Source of the DNA: a virus | Strand: one strand, 5' to 3' | DNA: 22,896 nucleotides | IMG/VR virus record: IMGVR_UViG_3300018033_000004 | Coordinates: 1 to 22,896 of that record | Notes under the pieces: model-generated | Told to the model about the DNA's origin: nothing | The model's database searches: none | Seen by the model: the letters and a program-made list of their open reading frames with translations, nothing else | Position numbers and translations under genes: made by a program | In this document: piece by piece, positions 1 through 6,097 of the stretch | How the letters are laid out: the number at the start of each line of letters is the position of its first letter | Position numbering within the stretch: the first letter of the stretch is position 1

Positions 1-75
1 GCTCTGGCCGGCGGCTCTCCATGGTTTGGTACCGATGAGCGAGATTATGTCCTTCGGATTGCCCGACGTTTCTGA
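1..75 (+). CDS. Possible 3' end of a plus-strand gene (partial)
   Basis: From the first base, frame 1 of the plus strand is open for 24 codons and ends in TGA. The peptide ends in DYVLRIARRF, which looks like ordinary protein sequence. If real, this gene converges on the minus-strand operon to its right. It is too short to identify, and chance is a real alternative. Confidence 0.2.
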   Translation, partial: ALAGGSPWFGTDERDYVLRIARRF

Positions 76-455
76 TTGGTTATTCCGGCACCAGACAGTA
101 ATTTTCCTTAATGGATTTTGACGGAAAAGATTTAAAGTGCATCCACATCCTTCAACGGAGAGCAGAGACCGTGGAGGACCATGAATCCCGGACCAATCAT
201 TCCCTGTTTCTGCCAACCTTGAACGAGGAATTGATATCGAAAAACGCAAAATTTGCGTTTTCGCAAATTTGTGTTTTTGCTCTCTCTGTGGATCAGCCAT
301 CACTCGTTTCCAAAAGCCTTTCAGATCAGGTGCGTTACAGGAGGGCCATTGGACCCCCCCTTCGACTTGTTTCTCCCCCGATCTCTCCCTGCTCCCATAC
401 GAGGAAACCCCGGCCGGCCGGGAAGTCCGGAAAGAATTGGTTCTCACAGGCTCAA
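76..455. other. Non-coding stretch left of the operon
   Basis: I see no convincing gene in this stretch. The short plus-strand frames here have no ribosome binding site and no family resemblance. It holds a hairpin terminator candidate at 236-275. Base composition changes inside it: AT-rich around 100-320, and more GC-rich around 340-440. Confidence 0.5.
236..275 (-). terminator. Hairpin terminator of the six-gene operon (candidate)
   Basis: Positions 249-270 form a perfect inverted repeat with a 9-bp stem, AAATTTGCG and CGCAAATTT, around a 4-base loop. Read on the minus strand, the stem is followed by TTGCGTTTTT. A plus-strand transcript would also have a T-rich run after the stem, so it could stop transcription from both sides. 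It lies about 190 bases after the stop of the radical SAM gene. The stem is AT-rich, so its strength is uncertain. Confidence 0.5.
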
Positions 456-1505
456 TTAGGAGAGTTTATCGTAGTGTGGCGAAAGGCACATCGGGTCGGG
501 ACACTTTGACAATTCCCCGTGGGCATAGAATTTCTGTGCCATACACCCCGATTTACAGTTTTCAAGCTTTTCACATATTTTGCATTCTGCCGCAAATTCT
601 GTCGTCAGGTATTTCCTGACAGCACCAAGGTAAGGTGATTTTGCCCAGCATTCCGGAAGAGAGTGTTTTTTGCCAATTCTTGAATACTCAGGACCAACTC
701 CAATGTTCTCAGGGGAAATATGCTTAAATGCATCGCATGGGAATATCCTGAGGTCTGGGCCTATTGTCAAGCGATCAATTCCTGATCGGCATTGCGGTTT
801 GTCTCGAAGCATGAGGAAATTGTATGGTGAGCCAAGTCGCACATCTTGGCCAGAAGTTCTAAGAGTTTCAATTATTTCAAGGAGTTCAAGATTGTTTGAA
901 TAGCTTAGCTGTTGATTCTTCTGTTGCTCGGCTCTTCCTTGTGGGACTAACCGGAGCACGCTTATGCGCCTAACCCCCATACGGCGCGCCAATCCAGCTA
1001 TTCCATACAGGGATTTATAATTATGGGACAGGGGGACAAAATGAAATTCGGTATCGAGACCAATATTTGAACAATATGATGCAATGCTAAGTGTCATTTC
1101 GAAGCTCCCCCTAACTCCGGTCACATTCTCATGCTGATCTGCACTCGCTCCAAAAAGACTAAACATCGCGCGGGAAAGACCAGCGTTTTTGAGGTTATCC
1201 ATCGCCTCCTGTGCATTCGATACATTGCCTGTTGTGTAAAGGAAAACCCCCATTCCGTTTTTTGAGGCAACCTCAACAGCATTTTGAATGTGTCCCCAGA
1301 TTAACGGTTCACCCCCTGAGAAAGCGACTTCTTTCACGCCCATAGCAGCGGCTTCATCCAAGATCTGCCTGCACGAGGCCCATTCCATACTTCTCCCGGA
1401 ATTGGCATTGGCGACACTGGAGCAATGAACACATTTCAAAAAACAATCATGCGTGACTTCGATTTTAATTTCCCTAAGCCTGAACCGCGATTGGTGATTT
1501 TCCAT
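456..1505 (-). CDS. Radical SAM enzyme with SPASM-like C-terminus
   Basis: This 349-aa protein should cleave S-adenosylmethionine at a 4Fe-4S cluster to make a radical that modifies a substrate. The cluster motif CFLKCVHC (CxxxCxxC) is at residues 21-28. FSGGEP at 62-67 fits the SAM-binding GGE motif. The last 45 residues hold a set of cysteines (CKICEKLENCKSGC, then CPDPMC) typical of SPASM or Twitch domains, which bind extra Fe-S clusters. It is the last gene of the operon, 20 bases after the kinase-like fusion gene, with no strong Shine-Dalgarno site. SPASM proteins often modify peptides, but I see no precursor peptide nearby. Given its neighbours, a nucleotide or carrier-bound group is the more likely substrate, which is inference. 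Family call is strong; substrate is unknown. Confidence 0.9.
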   Translation of the reverse strand: MENHQSRFRLREIKIEVTHDCFLKCVHCSSVANANSGRSMEWASCRQILDEAAAMGVKEVAFSGGEPLIWGHIQNAVEVASKNGMGVFLYTTGNVSNAQEAMDNLKNAGLSRAMFSLFGASADQHENVTGVRGSFEMTLSIASYCSNIGLDTEFHFVPLSHNYKSLYGIAGLARRMGVRRISVLRLVPQGRAEQQKNQQLSYSNNLELLEIIETLRTSGQDVRLGSPYNFLMLRDKPQCRSGIDRLTIGPDLRIFPCDAFKHISPENIGVGPEYSRIGKKHSLPECWAKSPYLGAVRKYLTTEFAAECKICEKLENCKSGCMAQKFYAHGELSKCPDPMCLSPHYDKLS

Positions 1506-1525
1506 ATGATTGCAATCCAGCTAAA

Positions 1526-3220
1526 TCACTTCTTTAAGAGGTTTCCTTCAATGTTCTGATTTATGTTCCACTTGGGTGGATAAAAATAATCAATTCTATC
1601 TGAAATGGGTCTGAATTTTTGTTTTATACGATTCCGTCCCGTGAGACCCTTAACTTCCGGATGTGCAATCCTGGCGTATTTGTCGACTTCGCAGAATAGA
1701 TTTTGGCAGTCAATGAGCTGAAGCTGACGACCCCAAAGATTCTCAAATTGAAGATCCAAACGTGAAAACTCCTCCTGTTGTCGATCAGCCATTAGTTTGA
1801 TCAAATCTGTTTCGCTGAGACCACCGGAGTCAGAGAAGCACTTCCTAATACCATCTTTTGCCCCTGGGCCTGGCATAACGAAAGACATTTCACTAAAATT
1901 TGTAATGGTGCTATAATTAACGTCGATTGCATATTGGTATGCTAGAAAATCACCTATCATGGGATATCCCCGCAAAAGCTCAAAAACCTCTTGCATGGAT
2001 TTGGAATCACTGATCCGTTCTGTCAGACCGTTTGTCATCATCGTTTCCAAAAGGCTAAGATGATTACGGTGCTTAGCAGAATGACCGAATGAGTGCCCTC
2101 CAGATGGCATAATATAAGCGGCAGAGTAAATGGTCTTTTTGCTTTTTTGAGCTTCGGTTAAAATTCGGTCATAAATCCGAAAATCGTATTCCCTCCAAGA
2201 TATTGAGCCTAGTTTTTCAATAAGCAATTTCCAAGTATCGATCTTGTTGAAAGTCTTGAACAGGAGAATTCGAAACAACACCTCTTTAGGGTCCAGTTCC
2301 CCTTCATAGATAACATGGCGTATCAAGAATTGGCTGACTCTATCGGAAGCCCTGTAAGCGTTTGTGAACTTGTATTGTTTAAGGATTGGGTCCTCCGTCC
2401 ATGGCTCTTTTTCTCCATTCAGTCGTTTAAAGAATATGGACTGCCTTTCCGCAGCGAAGTACCAAAAAGTATCGAAAACTTCTGTTGTTCTGGTGGGCGC
2501 CCATCGGTCTTTTTTGAATCTCGTTGCCTTGGGCTTTGTTTGGAAACGGAAAGACTTTTGTCTTGGTTTCCGGTCCCTGTTTTCATCAGAAGACCGACTC
2601 CAAATCTTCGCAAGGATGCTGTCCACAACCTCAGGCAAAGGTTTCGAATTTTCAATAATGGTTATCAGTTGACGATCTTTTTCTTCAATAGCCAGATCCT
2701 TGTACGCAGCACAAACCCTCGACCAATGATCAGGCAAAAGTTCAGCCCTGAATGGTTCGGGCCGTGTTATTAAAAACAAATTGTCGGGCCTAAGCTTTCC
2801 CCATGCTGTTCTTTCGAGTTCGATCATAGCGTAAAGGATCTCTTTCGCGACCCCCGACACCAGGCCATAGGCTATGGTTGACCACCAATACCGATCAAGG
2901 ATTATGGTCTTACCTCTGGAAAGGGCCGGGACAATTTGTCTCTCGATACAATCGACATGTGCAGCAACATGAAGGATTTGCAAACTGCCGGATGAAACCC
3001 GATCTATTCCAAGGGAGTTTGAATCATGATGCAAATCGTATACGAGTTTACCTAGCGAGTTCGGTTCATGCCCGGGGAAACTAAGGAGTAGAACTTCGGT
3101 GCCTTTTTTGCGAAGCTCTTCTGCGACGCGCCCGGCGATTGTGGTTTTCCCTACGCCATCAGAGCCTTCGAAAGCGAAAAAATTCCCGTGGAAGGGATAT
3201 TTACAGTCCTCAGATCGCAT
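1526..3220 (-). CDS. Thymidylate-kinase-like domain fused to 5-hmdU-kinase/thymine-hypermodification-type helical domain
   Basis: This 564-aa protein has two parts. Residues 1 to about 205 are thymidylate-kinase-like: P-loop EGSDGVGKTT at 18-27, FPGHEPNSLG near 48-57 in place of the family's EPGGT loop, and DRYWWS at 109-114 matching the kinase DR(Y/F)xxS motif. A basic linker (about 210-240) leads to a second domain. That domain starts near VFDTFWYFAAERQSIFF, includes EPWTEDPILKQYKFTNAYRASD, split here as PWTEDPIL and FTNAYRASD, and ends with IGDFLAYQYAID and MPGPGAKDGI. I recognise this pattern from the helical domain of phage 5-hydroxymethyl-dU DNA kinases and the related thymine pyrophosphorylase-type enzymes. 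It overlaps the upstream thymidylate-synthase-like gene by 11 bases. A role in phosphorylating or modifying a thymidine-type nucleotide or DNA base is inferred. A plain host dTMP kinase is about 210 aa, so this is not the housekeeping enzyme. Confidence 0.8.
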   Translation of the reverse strand: MRSEDCKYPFHGNFFAFEGSDGVGKTTIAGRVAEELRKKGTEVLLLSFPGHEPNSLGKLVYDLHHDSNSLGIDRVSSGSLQILHVAAHVDCIERQIVPALSRGKTIILDRYWWSTIAYGLVSGVAKEILYAMIELERTAWGKLRPDNLFLITRPEPFRAELLPDHWSRVCAAYKDLAIEEKDRQLITIIENSKPLPEVVDSILAKIWSRSSDENRDRKPRQKSFRFQTKPKATRFKKDRWAPTRTTEVFDTFWYFAAERQSIFFKRLNGEKEPWTEDPILKQYKFTNAYRASDRVSQFLIRHVIYEGELDPKEVLFRILLFKTFNKIDTWKLLIEKLGSISWREYDFRIYDRILTEAQKSKKTIYSAAYIMPSGGHSFGHSAKHRNHLSLLETMMTNGLTERISDSKSMQEVFELLRGYPMIGDFLAYQYAIDVNYSTITNFSEMSFVMPGPGAKDGIRKCFSDSGGLSETDLIKLMADRQQEEFSRLDLQFENLWGRQLQLIDCQNLFCEVDKYARIAHPEVKGLTGRNRIKQKFRPISDRIDYFYPPKWNINQNIEGNLLKK

Positions 3221-4025
3221 CAGCCAGTTCCCTATCCAATGCTTTGCAGAGAATCCTACAATCGCGTTTTTTTCCGGACCTATCGCTCAATTTCAGATTG
3301 GATGCGACACAGGTAATTCCGCGTAATTTCAGTCTCATCTCTCCGGCCATAAACCTCCCGAGCCTGAATAATCCGAGATAATTCCCGTAGGCTTTGTCCA
3401 GAAGGAGTTGGTTCGCATAAAAGGCAACGACACTGATCCCATCAGTCCCGTTCACGCCATGGGTATGGAATACAACCTGTTGCAAACAGGGGAAACCAGG
3501 AATTCGACTTTTTACATGGTCTTGAAAAGGATCAAAAATTCCAGCCTGCATCGCACTGTGGCAACGGTTCCCGTTTTCCCACTTATTAAGTATTTCTTGA
3601 AGCTGGTTGACCTTTTTTTCCTCGGTCGGTTTGCCGTAAGCTGTAAGGCGTCTAAAGTAGGTCCCTCTGTGGTTGCGGCCACATTTTTGGATTTGAGGCC
3701 ACATTTCATCGTATTCGCTGAAAAGCTTTTCGCGATCCCCATGGCAGCGCTTCCAGATCGATTCCGGGAAAATTGTGCCCGCCACCGTCTCGATATTACT
3801 CTGATTTGCCGAGCAAATACCAAAAGTAACAAGTTGTTCTTCCAATGAGCAACGGATGCTTGCCGTCTCCAATTCCCACGATCTGTTTTCTTCATCGACA
3901 TCAAAACAAACTATTTCGGGGGCGAGCACGTTGCCGCTTGCATTCCAGCATTTTACAAAGGCTTTTGCCCATGCTGCCGAAAGATTTCGACCGTGAACCG
4001 GTTTGATGGGATTAACCGCTAACAT
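3210..4025 (-). CDS. Thymidylate-synthase-like protein
   Basis: This 271-aa protein resembles the thymidylate synthase / dUMP hydroxymethylase superfamily in its second half. GFPCLQQVVFH (Cys180) is placed like the catalytic cysteine segment (PPCH) of thymidylate synthase. About 35 residues later, YGNYLGLFRLGRFMAGEM (Asn215) fits the position of the asparagine that recognises uracil rather than cytosine. The arginine-serine pair that binds phosphate in true thymidylate synthase (RSxD) appears to be replaced by YANQ. The first 120 residues are not recognisable. The start has a strong GGAGGAC ribosome site and overlaps the ImmA gene by 14 bases; the end overlaps the kinase fusion by 11. I infer that it adds a one-carbon group to a dUMP-like substrate. 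The match is by eye, so it could be a diverged or non-catalytic relative. Confidence 0.6.
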   Translation of the reverse strand: MLAVNPIKPVHGRNLSAAWAKAFVKCWNASGNVLAPEIVCFDVDEENRSWELETASIRCSLEEQLVTFGICSANQSNIETVAGTIFPESIWKRCHGDREKLFSEYDEMWPQIQKCGRNHRGTYFRRLTAYGKPTEEKKVNQLQEILNKWENGNRCHSAMQAGIFDPFQDHVKSRIPGFPCLQQVVFHTHGVNGTDGISVVAFYANQLLLDKAYGNYLGLFRLGRFMAGEMRLKLRGITCVASNLKLSDRSGKKRDCRILCKALDRELADAI

Positions 4026-4896
4026 TTGAGTCCTCCTCAGGATCAGGGAGAAAACGATATCGAGCCAAACCTTGGTAATGCTTGGAAGAGATCCGTATAT
4101 TCACAGCCCATTCATTCTCCTCAAGCGAAGCTCGAACGTAGCCTCTTGACACAGCCCGAAACATCTGCTGCCCATCAATTGTCCCATGCGGGTTAAGTCG
4201 CGGGCTATCTTCAAGCACGACACCCTTTTGCAGAACGAGAATGTCGCCAATCTCAAGATCCACAGCCCGATTCTTCCAAAGCTCATCAACTAAAATTAGC
4301 TCTGATTGCGGTGGGCAGCCGTACTGAGCTTTCAATTCCTTCGGTTGTATCTTCAACAATGTTTCACGTTGTTTTGGTTGCAGCAGTCTTAATGTCCAGG
4401 TCATGTGCTCTATCAGTGTACTGTAACCTACCCCGAAGAAGCTGGCCAAACCAAATGCTTGGTCCGACTGGAATCGGTCGGGCTGGATTTGCCGATCTTT
4501 TAAAGCGCGACGGATACTTCCCTGAGACATCAACAGGAATGCGCCGAACATATCGGCAACGAATTCGTCGGGATCTTTATATGATTGGAAACGTGTGGCA
4601 TTGAGTTCTTCTAACCGAGTGCCGTGTTTAAATTCATGGTGTCCAAGTTCATGAACACAAGTGAAAGCACGCCGTCCCGCGGGGCGTTGTGAGCCGAGTA
4701 TGATGACTGGCCTCGGGGTCGGAGCGTAAGCACCTTCGAGAGAGGGCAATGACATCAATCGGATTTCGCACCCTCTCATTTCTGCCACCTGAAAAGGATC
4801 TACCGCCGAGGTCCGTTGGATATTGCATTTTAGCCTCACTAGCTCTGCATGGGCGGCAGCACGCAGGGCAAGTTCTCTTCGGGAGAGGGCATTCAT
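4012..4896 (-). CDS. ImmA/IrrE-family metallopeptidase
   Basis: This 294-aa protein has the zinc peptidase motif HELGH at residues 82-86 in the usual ImmA/IrrE setting, followed by DPDEFVADMFGAFLLM, where Glu111 is the likely third zinc ligand. ImmA-type peptidases relieve repression by cleaving an XRE-type repressor, often one encoded next door, in mobile elements such as ICEBs1. Here the XRE gene lies directly upstream, with stop and start sharing a base (TAATG), so the two are translationally coupled. The C-terminal 130 residues, beyond the peptidase domain, are longer than in the minimal family and may sense the inducing signal. The end overlaps the thymidylate-synthase-like gene by 14 bases. 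Family call is firm; the cleavage target is inferred. Confidence 0.88.
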   Translation of the reverse strand: MNALSRRELALRAAAHAELVRLKCNIQRTSAVDPFQVAEMRGCEIRLMSLPSLEGAYAPTPRPVIILGSQRPAGRRAFTCVHELGHHEFKHGTRLEELNATRFQSYKDPDEFVADMFGAFLLMSQGSIRRALKDRQIQPDRFQSDQAFGLASFFGVGYSTLIEHMTWTLRLLQPKQRETLLKIQPKELKAQYGCPPQSELILVDELWKNRAVDLEIGDILVLQKGVVLEDSPRLNPHGTIDGQQMFRAVSRGYVRASLEENEWAVNIRISSKHYQGLARYRFLPDPEEDSNVSG

Positions 4897-5246
4897 TATT
4901 TATTCCCCTCTGGCTTGAGAGACATCAGAAGATCAATGACTTTTTCAAGATCCTCATTCTTCAGGCCAGCAACACCCCTCGCAGCCAATTGGAATTTATC
5001 CCGAAGGGGGTCAGCCTTTTGTTCCCCAACTCCTGCAAGCCATTCAATATCAACGGAGTAAAGCTCGGCAAATCTTGCTAGCTCCTCTGCGGCCACACGT
5101 CTGCGTCCAGCTTCAATCTCAGATATAGAAGGTCTAGGTAACCCGATTTCTTCTGCGACCTGGGATTGAGACAAACCGGCGCGCTCCCTGGCAATTAAAA
5201 GCCGGGAGCTAATTAGTTTCCGCTTCTCCATCATTTCATCTGTCAT
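4896..5246 (-). CDS. XRE-family helix-turn-helix repressor
   Basis: This 116-aa protein has a Cro/CI-type helix-turn-helix at about residues 13-67 (LIARERAGLSQSQVAEEIG, then RPSISEIEAGRR). The C-terminal 45 residues are mostly helical and could give dimerisation or the contact with the peptidase. It is the second gene of the operon, 20 bases after the acyl-carrier-like gene and coupled to ImmA by a TAATG overlap. The inverted repeat across the operon promoter at 5587-5612 is the obvious candidate operator, so I infer autorepression lifted by ImmA cleavage. Confidence 0.9.
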   Translation of the reverse strand: MTDEMMEKRKLISSRLLIARERAGLSQSQVAEEIGLPRPSISEIEAGRRRVAAEELARFAELYSVDIEWLAGVGEQKADPLRDKFQLAARGVAGLKNEDLEKVIDLLMSLKPEGNK

Positions 5247-5266
5247 CGGTGTTGTCCTTTTTTAAG

Positions 5267-5548
5267 TCACTTTTGCAATTTCATAATGCGATCCGCCACT
5301 TCGCCCACCGTCAAGGCATTATTTTGTCTGCCGATGAACAGGCTGGGAAAAGATAAGGTGAGACCAATGTCCAAAGCATCAAGACAGTGCACGGTCACCT
5401 GGACGCTTGCGAGGCTATCAAAAGCCTTCAGGTCACCGATTGGGCGAGTGCCCTCATCAATTGTCTCTAGCTCCTCGCTGAGGTCTTGCTGAGCTTCGCG
5501 TAAGGCATTGACCAACACTCCTACCACTTCTTGTCGCGATAGTTTCAT
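5267..5548 (-). CDS. Acyl-carrier-protein-like small protein
   Basis: This 93-aa acidic protein is the first gene of the operon, with a strong GGAGG site before its ATG. It has the layout of an acyl or peptidyl carrier protein: a first helix (residues 5-30), a loop, then DLKAFDSLASVQVTVHCL, where Asp44-Ser45-Leu46 sits like the DSL motif whose serine takes the phosphopantetheine arm. The C-terminal LTVGEVADRIMKL resembles the fourth helix of carrier proteins. A carrier in an operon with thymidine-nucleotide-type and radical SAM enzymes suggests that an activated acyl or aminoacyl group is delivered. No adenylating or acyl-transferring partner is visible in the window, so it would have to come from elsewhere. 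The fold call is by eye. Confidence 0.6.
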   Translation of the reverse strand: MKLSRQEVVGVLVNALREAQQDLSEELETIDEGTRPIGDLKAFDSLASVQVTVHCLDALDIGLTLSFPSLFIGRQNNALTVGEVADRIMKLQK

Positions 5549-6097
5549 AGCGCCCTCCAGTTTTTCATACCTTCTGTCCGATATTCTTACATAACGACGG
5601 AAATTATGTCAAGACACTTTTGGGTCAGTTTCCCGTGATATTAGACCAAAAATCCAGAATTTCGGAACTGATGCTTTAAAAACTTCGTAAATTATTCTTT
5701 ATCGTTATTTATTGAAGAATCCTGATTGGCGTGCTGAAAAATAAGGCAGTGAAATGGATGGCAAGTAGCTAACCTCATTCATTCAAAGTATGTGGGAAAC
5801 CGAGCCCCTGAACGAAATCTACTTCTCCATGGCCCGCTCAGGAAGGTGACCAGCACCTGACTGGCGTTGCCGTTCCCTCTCTTCAATCCAAGTCCTCTGA
5901 AGGTCCTCTTCGACAATAAAGGCGGAAACGAGGCGCATGGTGTCATGCTATCTGCGTTTGGGGTGTGACATGAAAGTAAGTGTGATGAAGATAAGGTGAA
6001 AGTCAGCGGCAATGCCCTTCCTTATTGGTAATATCTTGTCGGCTTTATTGATTATTTTTGAATAGAACATGATAAATTGCCGACTCAAAAGTACGTC
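5549..6097. other. Non-coding junction region between operon and phage tail gene
   Basis: Positions 5549-5720 are AT-rich and hold the operon promoter. A second imperfect symmetric element, with GGTC and GACC arms, lies at about 5631-5657. Positions 5780-5960 are GC-richer and hold a minus-strand frame at 5819-5938 (39 aa, start MRLVSAFIVEEDLQ, end ERAMEK) with protein-like composition but no ribosome site. It may be a leftover fragment of a gene. Positions 5960-6097 are AT-rich with nothing recognisable. No tRNA or clear attachment site was seen. Confidence 0.5.
5584..5612 (-). promoter_or_regulatory. Sigma70-type promoter of the operon with overlapping operator
   Basis: On the minus strand a consensus -35 box TTGACA (5607-5612) is followed after exactly 17 bases by TAAGAA (5584-5589) as the -10 box. 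Transcription would start near 5577, about 30 bases before the first gene. The same stretch is an inverted repeat: TTACATAA at 5587-5594 and TTATGTCAA at 5604-5612, 9 bases apart and differing from perfect symmetry by one inserted base. An XRE dimer bound here would cover both promoter boxes. The geometry is visible in the sequence; binding is inferred. Confidence 0.7.

Noticed and set aside
456-1505. RiPP maturase reading of the radical SAM gene
   Set aside because: No small precursor-like gene or peptide exporter is visible nearby; the neighbours point to nucleotide chemistry instead.
5779-6012. 77-codon minus-strand frame in the junction region
   Set aside because: No ribosome site or family resemblance; a different frame at 5819-5938 looks more protein-like, though that too is weak.
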